From Klebsormidium nitens (Eukaryota > Streptophyta > Klebsormidiophyceae > Klebsormidiales > Klebsormidiaceae): a DNA stretch of 64,000 bases. This document shows, piece after piece, positions 47,812 through 60,464 of the stretch. Within the stretch, counting starts at the first letter, position 1. Every line of letters starts with the position of its first letter. The stretch spans positions 81,853-145,852 of the forward strand of contig DF237073.1 in the NCBI GenBank assembly GCA_000708835.1, in the 5' to 3' direction. The position numbers were made by a program, and so were the translations under genes. The notes under the pieces are model-generated. The model was not told the origin of the DNA, ran no database searches, and worked only from the letters and a program-made list of their open reading frames with translations.

Positions 47812-48034
47812 GGTGTTGAAGTTTGTGGGCAGAAGGTGGTTTAGCAAACCCGGTTCGAAGCAATAGTCCGAGAGAGGCACGGTCGAGCAGGCCGGCTTGG
47901 CTGCCCTTCAAGGTGCCCGTAGGAGAAGAAGGTAGTATCTGGTGTCGATGGGTTTACGGTACAAGGTTCCCTTGCTTGCTATAGCTAAAGCTTGTACTAT
48001 GCGCGCGCATAGAGAGCTCCAGTCTCTGACTTCC

Positions 48035-48040
48035 AATAAA
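48035..48040 (+). terminator. Possible poly(A) signal of the Ca2+-ATPase gene
   Basis: AATAAA lies about 225 bp after the stop codon, a usual 3' UTR distance. Plant-lineage poly(A) signals are loose, so this is only a candidate. Confidence 0.35.
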
Positions 48041-51000
48041 ACGTAACAGTCATTTCGGAGGTCTGTGCGAACCTTCCATGTACAATTAGCAAAGGATTGT
48101 TCAATAAGCTCGTTTTGAGTTGTTCACTGCATGCAGCCTGTGAATTCTGAAAGGAGACGAACTACCTGCTTGTCGGATTCAATTTGTTCACGCTGTTTTC
48201 GCATCGGGCTGCGAGGATTTTGCGCTAGCTGACTTCTTGTCTTCTCTTTAACTCTAACATAAAAGCATTGGCGGCCGCGCATGTGTGCGCATATTGGCTC
48301 GAAGAGGGTAGGTAGCTCGAGTTTTGCGCATGTGACCACGATTCGGTATAATTATTCACAAAACCTTATGCACATTCATATCACTTTCAAGTCGCGCATT
48401 GTATACGGCCTTGTTGCTATAGCGCGCAGTTGCACTCGTTTCTGAGTCTTCGTTCGCAGACTCGCAGATACATATAAGATTAAGCACACGTCTTAGTACG
48501 TATATCTAGTACCTCGTCGAAGTCGAGCGCTTCTGGAGATATCATTGTGATTATTATATGAGAACGTGACGGTGGTATCTACCTACAGAATTTATACCTC
48601 CCGCAACAACCGTTGTGAGCTAGAAATCTTAGAACCCACATTCGCCGCGACCATAAAGGCTCGGCGTCGGAGCACGGTCAACCGGAATCCCCATTGTGAG
48701 TGATTCATCTGGCATGTGCGAACATTTTCAAAGTCTACCCATTCACGCATTCGAGCACCTCGTATCGCAAGATTTTGATACCATCTTTAGGACCTCTCTC
48801 ATACATCGCCGCAAAGAATGGCGCGCCGGTTCCTCGATTGGCTTTGTCAATATCAAAAAGGAATATAGCCTGCAGAAAATCAAAGGCACTCGCATCAGTT
48901 TGATAAGCTCCTTTAGCATGCGACTCCGAAGGCGTGTCAGAACTGCTTAGGGAGCGAAGCCGACTGAAGACTTGTTACTGGTTGGTATCTCAAGAGCGAG
49001 AGCCTGCCGGTGGCCCATGTCCACGTGGCGGTCCCATCGCGGCCGGGGCCACGTGGGCCACAAAGGCCACGCCTCTGATGCATGTGCTGGTGGTACGACC
49101 TCGGCAAGGCCGCAGCCTGCAAAGGCTTCGGATCATCAATCGGCTGCGGTCGGAGTGCAGCAAACTCATTGAGAGAACGTTTGTGCATCTTTCACCTATG
49201 GTCCATCTCCGCAGCGTCTGTTCTAGGCCGAGCCTGGTTTCGAAACGGAGCCTGACAAAGAGGAAGGGGGGGATGAGCGAGAAACTTGAGATAAGAAACG
49301 CCCGGCATTCAAATCTGTCAAGGAGCCTTGAAGGCTGGTGTGTAAATGTTGGTTCGAGCGCAGGATGATATGGCCAGAAAGAACGAATGAGAGGAAAAGC
49401 GACTATCTTTGAAGTCGAAAGCGGTTCTGAGCCCTACGTACGCAGCACACGAATTGGAAATGTGTGGACGTGGAAAAGTGAACTGTACTGCTCCGCAATT
49501 CTTAGAAGCTAGACTTACTATTCTTCGAGCAGGAGAAAAGCCTGAGCATCGAAGCTACGGCTGTATAAGGTTCAGAAGAGAAGAACCTCAAAACCGGAGA
49601 ACTGTAGATCGGACAAACGATGCCCACCAAACCAGGTCTTAAAGCCGCCAAGCGGTATTGTTCACCTTTGTCGTGGCTTATAGTCTGAGAAGCTCGTACA
49701 TCCTGACGAAGGATAATGGTATGGGGGAGCTCGTCAACGAACGCACCTGCCTTCATATGCTTCAAAATGCGTGGCTCCGTCTCTGCAAACTTGTCAGTAT
49801 CGATGCATCTTACTGGGCAGTCAGATAGTTGTCAACATATGCTTTCGCGAGAGTGAGATCAACCACAAAGGAAAGACCCAGAACCTGTCGCCTCCTCAAA
49901 GCCCATCTTAAATTCCGGGTGCCGAGAACATCAAATGGCTTTGAACGACCTTCTCAGCGGTATGTCAGGTTAAGATTGCTGCACACAGCAGTGCTTCCCT
50001 ACCAATTTCTTCAAGGCTAGCAGATCTCAGCGCGGCCGCGAAAAAACGCCAAGACTGCAAAGTTGCACCGCTGCTGAACGGGAACGCACGTGGGCATCCT
50101 TTGCCGTTCAAGTTCGACTGCCACTGGTGTGTCAAATCCGGTGCGCTCAGACACGCTAAAGCTGGAAGGGCGGAGGGCCGAAGCTGAGATGTATTCTGGA
50201 CCGGGTGTGAGGGACGTCGCGGGGAGGCGCGCGGCGGCCGCGAGGAGCCCCTTGGCATCAACTCGCAGTACTGCTACCACACCTTGTTCGTCGAGCTACC
50301 GAGATGCATACAAGTGGAGAGATGGAGTGAGAAGCGCCGGCGGTCCGGACCCAATTGAAGTTGTAGGCCTCTTCGAATTCACCAGCAACAATCCCCGCCC
50401 AGGAGATAAATTTTTTGATCTTGGCTCATGCGATGAACGTGCCGGCCAAGTGACACATATTACCATGCAGCTCCGATGAAGTTAAATAGCCGACGTATAT
50501 GAGATGAAGCTTTTGCCACACCTTCCGAAAAGGGCACACTATATTTCTGTCGCGAGGCTTTGAGCGAGGCAGGAAGCCCACATCATGCGTTGGCTTCCTT
50601 TAAGAGACGGTAGAAGAAAGAGGAAGAAGTGGAAGCGAGAGCTCCACGTTACATCCGGTACTCCTCGTCGGGGAATGGCGCGAGGTACCCGGTTGGACGG
50701 CCCCCCAACGCCGCGGCCGCCTTCAAGCTTGGTGATGCACCGTTGACCGGTCGTCCAGACTCACTTCCTTCGTTGTGGTTATCCATTTCAACACGTGTTT
50801 CAAATTCCCCGACCGATCTCACAGTTTCATCATTGCATGTCAAAGTGGAGAAGCGGACAGAACTCTGCCCCGAGGCGCTTTTGCGACCCGGGATTTCACG
50901 CCGGGGAGCAGGACTGCTTTTCTAGGCGCGCGCGCAAGCGCCAGGCCCTTTTCATAGCGCCTGATGATCCCCGGGAGCGCCATGCAACCTGCTCTGCGCC

Positions 51001-51171
51001 CCGTCCGTCTGCACCAGGGTATACTTATCAGAACCGCAGATGTCACATGTTGTCACACGTAGTCACAAATAGGCACAGTACAGACCTGATAATACGACGA
51101 CTTCAGTTATGTGAAGGCAGTGATTATTTGGTCGTACCTTGCCGGCCCCTGCATCCAGCAAGTCGGTGTGA

Positions 51172-51388
51172 CTGTACGGCACAGGGGTTCCAGCGGGGCG
51201 CCAAACGGGGCGCAGAGCGCCCCCGGGCAGCTTCTGGCAGCCCGGGGCGCGGAGCGCCCCGGCCCGGAGGGCCGCCCACGCCCGGGCCACGCGCGCTTAC
51301 TGCGTGGGCGCCCCAGGGTCCCGGCTGGGAGCCCCGGGGCGCCAAAGTTCTTCCGGGCAAAATCCTGCTAGAACCCCTGGTACGGCAG
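51172..51388. mobile_element. GC-rich island with imperfect terminal inverted repeats
   Basis: A 217-bp, very GC-rich block (GGGGCGCCAAA occurs near both ends) is sharply bounded by sequence of ordinary composition. Its left end, containing ACAGGGGTTCCAGC, is nearly the reverse complement of the right end, GCTAGAACCCCTGG (12 of 14 matching). This suggests a small non-autonomous transposon or foldback element. No clear target-site duplication and no transposase were seen. Confidence 0.45.
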
Positions 51389-51424
51389 TTCTCACACGCG
51401 CTGTCAGAGACCAAGCCGACCCAT

Positions 51425-51443
51425 GCACCGTACCGTACGGTGC
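51425..51443. repeat. Perfect palindrome, 9-bp arms
   Basis: GCACCGTAC and GTACGGTGC are separated by a single C. It lies 36 bp outside the GC-rich island. Its role is unknown. Confidence 0.7.
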
Positions 51444-52572
51444 CTTCATCTGAGTGTCACGAGGAGTACTGGGCGCAGTCACAATGATTGACTGATCGAC
51501 TGTAGACGTCTAGACTGCCTGTTGCTCGCGCGTGACCGAGTCACGTGATCAGCATCCCAGGGAAGCTTGAATTGTCAGATTGCGGGTCAGAAAATCAAAA
51601 GATGTGCAAGAGTGTGTACGGATGCAGATCAAGAGGAAGTGGGTCGCTTGACACATCACGAGGCCCATCCTGGGTTTGTGCCAAGTTAAGGATCAGGTCG
51701 CGATGAAATTATTTTTTGAGGATGATATCGTGACTCAGGAGTTACATTTCCGCACCACAGCCTCGACTTGAGTCGCAGCCGCGCCTTGGCCAGGCAGCAG
51801 ATTGAGAAGGGGCACTCTCGACGAGCAGAATTTCTTACAAGCGGTAAGCTCTTACCATACTTTCAGCTCTCGTGCTTTCTCGAGTCTCATGCGCTCCTCT
51901 TCAAACCTATCCATCTGGAAGCCTTGGAAGGCTCACTTACTTGGTCGTTCACTTGCTGTGGGTATGAAGGGATACCCGTAAGATGTATCTTTCCTTCCAT
52001 CTTGGTTGAGAATTCTTGTTGATCATCGTTGCTAGTCAACCATTTGGGTCGAAGATGGACTTCGAGCGCTCAAATGCAACCAGAGGACCAAAGATCAAGC
52101 GGCTTGATGACAGCGAGGAACACCCGTTGCTTGACATTCCATTTGAAACAAGGGGTGGCCTTCCACGGGCATGCACGAAGCTCTCTGGCTTTCATCTTTA
52201 GAAGATGCGAAGGGATGTTTTCACTTGGAGACCCACTTTTGAGAGCTTCTTCGGAAGGGGTACGATTGAATCAATTTGGATGCCCACTAAAGCCAATTGA
52301 ATGGGAAGTTGCTTTCAGTAAATGGCATGCACAAAGCCCGTGGGTTTCCTTCTCCAAATGAACCGAAGGAGTTTGCAACCTTAGAGTTACCTATTTCTCT
52401 GAAATTGCAGCACCACTAAAATCATGGGCGTTCAGGGACTTGAACTCAAGATTCTAGGAAAATGCTACGTCGAATATCCGCGGTGATGGCGAAGCGTTTG
52501 CTTGTGGGGCCAATTCTGTCCGTTAGCCAAAAGCGTATTGCCTTCATCGTGCAGTTGATGTGCTAGCCAGTG

Positions 52573-53481
52573 ATTGGGGATCCCAAACATTCGAAGCTAG
52601 CCTGGTGGAAAGTAGAGGGATCCCCAAGAGAACCGGGACGGCAGTGACAACCTCCGACCCTGCAACCGACTCACACGGCGAGACAACAAAACTTACATGG
52701 CACCGGCTACATTCAAAGAGGAACAACCGGTTGCGCGAGACTCAAAAAGATAGAGCGCGTTTCGAAACTACCTATCCGATGCCGCAACAGGTATGGGTGG
52801 CTGAATACACTGTCGAAGCGACTGGTTGAAAGTCCGAAGTGCGCGTAATCAATCATGATTCTTGATGCAAACAAGCCCGGCTGCCCTCAGACAACTCTCC
52901 TAGGAATCTCTTCCTGAGAGCTGGTTCACGCTCTGAAGCATGCAAATACCCCCCTTTTTGGCTTTTTAAAGCCTCTGAACGGCAACTCTGATCCTAAGGT
53001 TTACGCCTTACAGTTGAGTGTTTTTGAAGGTCAACTGCACGCGAGCTTCAAGTTTCGTTCCTTTTGGTTTGTCTGCAATATCCCCAGTCACCAGTTTCAC
53101 TTCCGCTGAAATGTTCCGCGGACCCTCTCGCAACCTCGAAGCAGTCGAGACGGATGCTTTGGCTGTTTATTTGCCAGGATCTGGTGTTCTCCTCAGTCTG
53201 AAAGCTGTGGTATACCGTTTCCAAATACTGACAGGGCCTATGAGGTCATGGCTCAAGCAAAGGAACTAGCTTCGCGTGAATGGAACTCTGCAGGCCATTC
53301 GTTTGGCGGACTTTGAATCTATTTCTGACCGCGAGGGCTTCGGTTCAATATCTGTCAATCTCGACGGAAGAGAACATTTCGATACTCAACAGTAGATCTC
53401 CTCAAAGTTCAAGTAATCAGATTGCAGATGCAAGTGAACCTTGAATCGCCCACTGAAGTCATAACTCTGCCTTTGATACAG
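52573..53481 (+). other. Possible upstream exon and flank of the 53.5-kb locus
   Basis: The frame open to 52790 ends PMPQQ at a GTATGG donor. It would join in phase 0 to the exon at 53482, so it could be an earlier exon of that gene. It has no recognisable domain. The rest of the interval has only short frames. Confidence 0.25.
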
Positions 53482-55306
53482 GTTCCCTTTCTGGTCCTCG
53501 AGGAGCGTGAAAGCGAGCAGGCGGAACGCACCGCGCTGTCCCGCAAAGAGCGCATGTTGAGGGAGAGAGTGCAAAGCCTCAAACGTGACCTGACGACCGA
53601 GACAGCTGCTGCGCAGCCCATGAGCGGCACAACCCACGTGAAGTCTGCATCTTGTCGGTTCCTTTAGTGCAGGATCAAAAAACGGATGGTTTCCGGTCTT
53701 AAGGTCTTCGAATCCTGTGAAGGCCTGTAATGACAAGAGTGTCCGGGCTGCAACAACCTGGCATAGCTGACCCAAAAAATGCTTTCATGGATTCAATCGC
53801 AGCCTGTGCGCGTTGACTTCAGCTAGTTTATCTGATCATCGATTTTCAAGCGACCTTTTAAATCTCAAAGAAGGAATCGACATCGGCATGATCAAGATGA
53901 GCAGAAGAAAGATAGACAAAGTAGCTCTTTGTCAAGAGCTTTAGTTGAGCTGAATCCTAATCTTATGTAGTTCCCTTTCGAAGGCTTACGCCACACACAT
54001 GTCATAACCATCAGAGCTTCGTCATCGACTTCTGCAATCATTGCTCTATAAAACGCATCTCTGAAGTGAGAGGCCAATTACTGAGCAACGGTGCCATTTA
54101 ACCGGTTGATAAGCGGTACGATTCTGGTAATCTTGCAGGCGACCAACCAGGAGGACATTGAGGCGCGCGGGCCGCCGCTGCTGCCACTTAAACTGGACGA
54201 GCTTCTGACACTGTATCCGATAGTGAAAGTTCCTCCGGGTTCACTTTCAGCCGGAACAAACAGGTAAGCGCAAAAAAGGATTGAACTTGCGAAAGAACTT
54301 CCTACTTTAGTGCCCAGCAAAACGCAGATGTTAGTCCTACAATTTAATAGAGAAGGCTCATCTATCTCGCAAGTTGCCCGCTGGTCGCTTCTCGCGTCAA
54401 CACCTCAAACCTTTCGCTAAGCGCAATTATCTATACTTGTCGCACGAAGTGAGTATTGAAGCTACGGATCCATGAACAAAACAAACTGGACTGATAAATG
54501 TCTGCACGTCCGCAATTAAAGCGATTTATATGCTTCAATGCTTCTGTGTCTCCCGCCCAATCTGAATGCATCAAATATTTGAGGACTTCAGACATGATAG
54601 GTACTGCCCACCAGATTTTATTTGCACTCTGCAGGTTGGAAACCTCAAGCGGGGAACCGGAGACGGTACCAATCTAGATGATAGGCTTTCTTCTTCTTCT
54701 CCCCGCTCACACAGCTCCGGAACAGCAGCAAAAACGGTTGAAGCATGGTTGAGGCGGGGAAAGGACCACGAAACACGGGCGCAAGACTGCCACATGGCAG
54801 GGTCGCCGCCGCAAGCCTCTGCTGAATCGGCTTCTCAGCTCAGCGGGGCCCACCTTGGATTGGCGACATCGGCTGACCACGAGATAGGCGTTAACGCTGG
54901 TCTGAACAGGCGCGAGGACCCCAGTAAAAACGACTCACCTGGGGACGGAGGAAGCCAAGCGCAGGAGGAGACGTCGCTGCAAACCTGGAGCCAGACGGCA
55001 CTCGATTTGTGCCCGACAGATGGATTTCGAAGAGCGGTCGGGGGAGAGCCAAAGCGCAGTAAGGCGCACATCGGAGACGCCTCTACCGCGGAGTCGCAAA
55101 GCGCCGACCAACCGCTTCCATCCGACCAGAAAGGCGGCTTGCAGGCGACCATGTGCTCTAAGCACTGGGGTTTGGCGTCGCCGGGCGCTGTCGAGCAAGT
55201 TAAGCAAGTCAGCGCGGGTGGGCAGAGTTACGCGAGAGCGCTCGCGCCCAAAAGCGACGCCGAGCGGCCGCGCGGGGCACACAAGCAGCGCGCGCTGATG
55301 ACGTAG
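53482..55306 (+). CDS. Coiled-coil and disordered protein of unknown function, model partial
   Basis: Exon 53482-53637 (phase 0) encodes a charged coiled coil (VPFLVLEERESEQAERTALS, MLRERVQSLKRDL). Exon 54139-54263 encodes IEARGPPLLPLKLDELLTLY and PIVKVPPGS. The third exon is open to 55306; an acceptor at 54592 fits the phase left by exon 2, whereas the stronger-looking one at 54635 does not. This exon encodes ~235 residues of Ser/Gly/Gln/Glu-rich, probably disordered protein. No start codon was resolved. The first exon resembles two exons at 59.4 and 60.5 kb. The last part of the third exon overlaps a different open frame that continues to 55944, so the true 3' end is uncertain. I do not recognise a family. 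Confidence 0.45.
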
Positions 55307-55944
55307 GAGAGAAGCAGAAGTACATGGGGAGCGCGCACTTTAGTGAGGTGCCGCGCAGGCAGCGCAGTAGAATACGCAAGACGAAGACTGATGAGAGCGC
55401 CCGGTTGATAGGAACCTGGCTGGAGAACAGCGCCCCGGGCGGTGGGCCGCGGTTAAGGGGGGAACTGACGGGGGGTAGTGCGACTAGAGGTGTCGATGAG
55501 GAGACTGGGGGCCAGAGTGCCCGGCATGCGCTGAGGAACCGGGGGAAGAGACCGCGCAGAGAAGGGGCGCAGTCTGCGCTTGAAGGGACTGCCAGTAGCC
55601 CTATAGCGGTGTCGTCCGACGATGACGTTCCGGACAGGAAGCGGCATGCAAAGGGCGAGTCATCAGTCCCTCCGGTACCAACTTCGCGCGGAACCGGGAA
55701 AACATTACCGGGCGACAATTTGGGGATTCCGTCGCCCAAAGAAGGGCTGCAGGACTCGGTGCTGGCCTGCAGCGTGGAGCCGTTCGGCGAGAGCGGGGGT
55801 TCCGCTGGGCGAGATGGAGGGCGGAGCGGAACGGGCTGGAAGATGGAGTCGGACGGAAGCGGCATGGGCGGAAGGTTTTCGAAGGGCAAGTTACCCTTTG
55901 ATGCGGATGCTCTGCTAGACGGCACCCTGGATGGGATTGTTTGA
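55204..55944 (+). CDS. Open frame, probable C-terminal part of the 53.5-kb locus
   Basis: This is a 246-codon stretch in a different frame from the exon it overlaps at 55204-55306, open from just after a TAA. It reads ELRESARAQKRRRAAARG, ARADDVGEKQKYMGSAH, RRQRSRIRKTKTDESARL, later SSPIAVSSDDDVPDRKR, and ends FDADALLDGTLDGIV. The basic clusters look like nuclear-localisation signals, and IAVSSDDD resembles a SUMO-interaction motif; both are inference. It could be reached by splicing within the previous exon, by a frameshift, or from the ATG at 55324. Confidence 0.45.
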   Translation, partial: ASQRGWAELRESARAQKRRRAAARGTQAARADDVGEKQKYMGSAHFSEVPRRQRSRIRKTKTDESARLIGTWLENSAPGGGPRLRGELTGGSATRGVDEETGGQSARHALRNRGKRPRREGAQSALEGTASSPIAVSSDDDVPDRKRHAKGESSVPPVPTSRGTGKTLPGDNLGIPSPKEGLQDSVLACSVEPFGESGGSAGRDGGRSGTGWKMESDGSGMGGRFSKGKLPFDADALLDGTLDGIV

Positions 55945-58900
55945 AAACATCTGGCCAGCCACTGTTTGACAGCGAGCACCCATTCGCTAGGAAGCCTCGA
56001 CGTGGCATCACCCGGCCGCAAAAGAATGATTTGCCGTTAGCTGAGGTTTTGATGTTCTAGGATCTGTAGGCTTCTGGTGTGAAGCTTGTAGGTCATTCTA
56101 GCATGTGCAATAGCGAATTCGATGATTGGAGTCTAGCTCGTCGATTGGCAGCTATCAGAAACGGTGCAGAGGCGACGACAGGGTGGGTCGAGCTTTTTGG
56201 GTCACAAGAATCCTTCGAGATCAGAGTTTTTTGACTGTCTAGCTGGGCTGATGTTAGTTGAACTCAATGTATAAACCGTGATACGCAGCCACAACTCGGA
56301 TATTTTGACCGACGGATTTGAGCTCCGCAAAAAAGTGACCGTGATTGCACTGTAGCAACCTGAGTAGTGGTGAACATGGTCATAGTACCATGATAGAGAT
56401 CATTTAGAGACGGCAGTCGACTGCGATCTCGTTACATAACGTCAAAAAGATTACATCTGCACCCATTTGAAATCAGCACGTTCAACGCAATTCCTAAGGC
56501 TGTAATTGCGCTTAGGAACGGCACTTCGTTCAGCAAGGCTGGGTGGTTTTCAGGTGCGATTGACCTGTGGGGAAGGTTTAGATTGGGCAAAGACGCCCTT
56601 GAACCCGCCATGGACTGAGAGAATGAGCCGTGTAATTGGAAAGCAGAGTTTTTCTCCTGCGAGGAAACTTGTTGCCAAACGGCTGCCAAAACATGATTGT
56701 CCTGTTCTTAAGAAGCACTTCATCCTTTTTAGAAAAGTATGAATCCAAGACGACAGCATATTCCGTTGAGAACACCTGAAATTAGGTTAAATCATGCATT
56801 TCAGTCGAGCGCACGCAGATTAGATGCCTTTATGTGCGCAATCACACACATATATGCAAGCTGCGTTGTATCAATTTTGCACATAAGAAATCTTCCAATG
56901 GGATTGAAAAATTGTTCTTTCATTTTTCAGCCTCCGGCGTGAAACGAGCCATATGCTGCTGACGTGTCAAAGCACATAGGCATTTGTAGGCCAGGGCTTA
57001 GCATGATGGAGACCGCTAGGAGCTCCAGATTGGAACGATTCGTAGCTTGTCTATCGACCGACCGCCACTCAGGTACTACAGTCTTTCTCTCGCTCCCGTC
57101 CAACCGTCTCGTCTTCAGCCGGATCGTTCGCATGCATAGAATGAGTGTCAGCTTTTCTGAGGTCTCTGCTGACGTCTTCGCTCGTAAGTCAACAACGCCT
57201 TGACAAGTGCGAACGGCAGGTTGCGTCACTCTTCCTTCATAGAGCTGAGGGTACTAACCCAACCTGTTTTCCCAGAGCATCAGGTTCTCCTAGGGACGGG
57301 CACATTGTCAGAACGAGGTGAAGTGGACTGTCTAGCCAAACTGGCCGGCCCAGGGCTTTTTCTGCCCATTGGAACAGAAGCAACTGCTCGGGAAGTCCCC
57401 ACCGGTCGCTTTTGTCTGCGACATCTCAAAGCTTGAGGGCCGACGTCAGCCCGGTGCACACCACCTAGTAGACGGGGCTCCCCATCCAGTGAAGGAACAT
57501 GGAACAACCAGTCTGGTTCGACTCGCTTCCGCCCAACAGAAAGCCAGCGCACCCATGCAATCCACTCCCTTTCAAACTCTGAAAGTCTGATGCGCGAGGT
57601 GCTGAAGCCCCCGTTCATACGCATGCATTCGAAGTCGACGGTTGCACTGCCTGTTGATGAAGCAGTGTACAGTCACCATGAATAGGGTACGCGCGCGCTG
57701 GAGCTTTTCCTCCCGTCGAGATCTCGGACTGGGCCTAGCAAGGGAGCCAGCTGAAGTATACAATGTTCGTTGCATCCTTCGGAATGGTGGACGAGCCATC
57801 ACGGACGCTTTGGCTGTCCTGTTTTGCGCTGGTAAAATCTAAGGTGAGGTTCTTTCCAGTGTTACGTGACGTCCTTCCATCAGTCCTCAGATCTGGCTTC
57901 AGCCGTGGTTGCTTTGCACGAAACACTCCTCGAAGGTGGCAGCATCCGTTGAAGGGTCACTTTGACTTGCCCCGGCTTGGAAAGTTCAAGGGGTTCTCGG
58001 AGCACTCCACTGAAAAGGTTGGCAAAGGCTCTCACTTTGAGAGTTAGACTCGACCTTCCTACGGGAGTTCATTACTCGAATGCATGGCGCTCGTGTTCCG
58101 AGTGCGGATGCTTCGATGGCGGTATACAAGGATACGTACAATTCAGCCATGATATCAATGTTGATGCCGGGCATTTCAAAGAGTTCTCCCTATTATTGTT
58201 TCTCTAGGACTTTTTGATACAGAGCATACTTCATCCGGTCTGCAGCCTCCATACCTGACACGACTCGAAGGTCCCGTGACCCCTTCTTCTGGAACCGGCT
58301 GGTGTTCCTGTTAACTTTGTTGTCTTTTCTAGCCCAGCCGATACCAGTCTGCCCATTTTGGACATGATTCTTTTCAATGAGTTTTTAAATCCTCTTTCTT
58401 CACATATCGTTCAAAATGATTGCAGAGGGAGGATCCTTAGCCGAATGGCGAGCTCGATAAGCTGCACATCAAAGTCGAGCTTACAATCTTTGCCCGGTCC
58501 ATGAGAATCTCAACGGGCATCAAACCAACTTGCTTTACCTCGACACATTTTCTTTTCGGAAGCACTGGCAGAGCATGGGAGGTGCCTTTCACCACACCGT
58601 TTGCAGACTCTCTGAAGGTTCGTCATTACGTATCGAACCTTGAAATGGGTCTCGCTTTCGGGACCCAAATCCTTGACCAATTTTGCAAGGCCCTTGACGT
58701 ACTCAAGCGGTGGAACAAGGCCTCATTGTCGCATGAAGTTCGGGGTATCTCTTGCTGCAAAGCAATACGAATTGCCGCTTTATGTTCTGTAAATTATGTT
58801 CTGTCCTTCAAGGGCTCAGAGCTGGGCGGGAACGAGGGAACCAGTGGACCGTTCAAATTTGAGCACAAGAGGGATCCCGCGCTGGAAGATTGAAAATCTC

Positions 58901-59368
58901 GGTGGTCAAACGGGCAGCCCAAACTCTCGCGCGTAGGGATACGTACGAGGCCGCGTCCGCCCTTTGTAGCGGTGGATCTGGGGGAGGGGACAGGGTTTTG
59001 GGCGACCCAAGTGAGGGATGCAAACATGGAAACCGACGCCAAGGTGAAGATCAAAGGTTCTGAGAGTCTTGCTTCTGAGCTTCCGGCTCCCATTGCCAAT
59101 GATCCATGTTCATCTGGTTCAGCCCAGTATTCAAATGGCTGCAGGAGATTTTGCAGTCTACAGAAATAACTGCACAGATGTCCCACGCTTCATAGTTGCC
59201 ATTGAATGGTGATTCAAACCTCTGATATCTGCGAAATAGCTTGGAAAGTGCGCCAACGTGCTGCAGGTGTTCCCTACACTAAAATTTCTCGCTCGATCTG
59301 TTCGAAAGAACACCAGAAAATCTTATTCGCCAAATGATCTCCGATGTAACACTGGAATTGTTTGCAAG
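55945..59368. other. Gene-poor region, no gene recognised
   Basis: Only frames under ~130 codons occur, on both strands, without domains or consistent splice borders. Degenerate mobile-element remains are possible, but no reverse transcriptase, integrase or transposase motif could be identified. Confidence 0.3.
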
Positions 59369-59604
59369 AACCTGTTCTGCGCCTTGAACAGAGCGCGCGG
59401 CCGGACAGCTCGCGCGACGCGCGCGGGCGCGAGGAGCTGGGCCGTACATTGAAGGTTTTGCAGGAGCGAGCGCGGCAGCTGGGGTTCATTGTGGTGATCC
59501 GGAGATGCGGAATTGAGGATTCCGGCCGCGAGCGGAACAGAGCGGAACGGGCGGAAGCGAAACCCGTCATCAGAAACGAGCTATGTCAGAATGGACAGCC
59601 CAAG
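59369..59604 (+). pseudogene. Repeated coiled-coil exon, possibly decayed
   Basis: The open frame reads EPVLRLEQSARPDSS, GRTLKVLQERARQLGFIVVI and ELCQNGQPK, then a good donor (AAG/GTAAGA). It resembles the exon at 60465-60695. Its acceptor is the weak TTTGCAAG, and one base is missing after it relative to the sister exon, so a phase-0 acceptor would run into a stop. It is either an exon of different phase or a dead copy. Confidence 0.4.
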
Positions 59605-60464
59605 GTAAGATGAAGGTGGCAGTGAGCGCTTTGAGCCTGCTTCCACAAATATTGGTATTGAGAAAGCATGCTGGCTTGGTAGCACCGGCCCAAACTCATT
59701 TTCTTGGCAAGTGTTTTCAGCAAGACAAGGCTTCGTGGAAAGTTGCTGCTCCCTTTAAGCTGCCCGTCAAAAACGTCACGATGCTTGGAGCATTAATGGG
59801 GATTGTTTTTTAGAAACGTATCCACTGATATTACCGCAGTGCCTACCACCGTATGGATACGGAGCACACAGTGAAGTTGACTGGCAGATTTGCTCACCAC
59901 CCACGAACTTAAGCTTTATCGCTCCGCAAAATGCTGTTCTAGGGATCCCAAGTCAAACCTAAAGCTGACAGAAAGGGACGTGTCCCAACACGAAGCAGCT
60001 CGTCCCGTTTGAGACGGACAATTATTGCAGCGTTCACGCAGTCTGCAATGCATTGGGTCCGTCCAGGTGTCGACGAATCACACCTGACTTAAAGCCATTC
60101 GCCCCACATCACAGACTCCGTGGAAAACATTATATGGTCCCCACGTTGAGCTTACCGATCAGATTTTTTCACTCGTGGTCTTTCAATTCGACCGAAGGTC
60201 GCGCGGCTTGTACTGAAATTGTTGCAGTCGCCGCCAAGATTTGCTGGTGACGCTTCGAACCCGTGAAATAGCAGATTGTACTTCAGGCTTTTCAGGCTCG
60301 GCCAAACCTTTCCACGTCATCCTGCAACATCTCAATCTGATTGAGATCAGCACTTGTGCTCAGGTCTTCCGAAGGGCCCTAACCGTCGTATCTAGTAGCG
60401 CAAAGTCGTACGAGGTCTGCTACCAATCAATTATATAGCAAGCCTTTTTACTGACTCCGTACAG

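Larger units (their letters stand above)
47863..52572. other. Gene-poor region, no gene recognised
   Basis: Frames of up to 230 codons occur on both strands (for example 50795-51487 +) but shadow one another in GC-rich patches, lack domains and have no supporting splice structure. A fragment at 50313-50479 (+), YKWRDGVRSAGGPDPIEVVG, reads like protein but could not be placed. Around 49010-49080 there are CCACGTGG-type palindromes (G-boxes) in a GGCC-rich block. This may be decayed mobile DNA; nothing proves it. Confidence 0.3.

Noticed and set aside
50795-51487. 230-codon plus-strand frame
   Set aside because: It runs through the GC-rich island and changes composition abruptly; it has no domain and no conserved look.
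55209-56021. 270-codon frame on the minus strand
   Set aside because: It lies opposite two more protein-like plus-strand frames, is dominated by Ser/Pro/Arg as expected of an antisense shadow in GC-rich coding sequence, and has no domain.
53140-57830. Possible repeat linking GATGCTTTGGCTGT (53151) and GACGCTTTGGCTGT (57804)
   Set aside because: Similarity is confined to about 14 bases and does not extend, so it may be chance.
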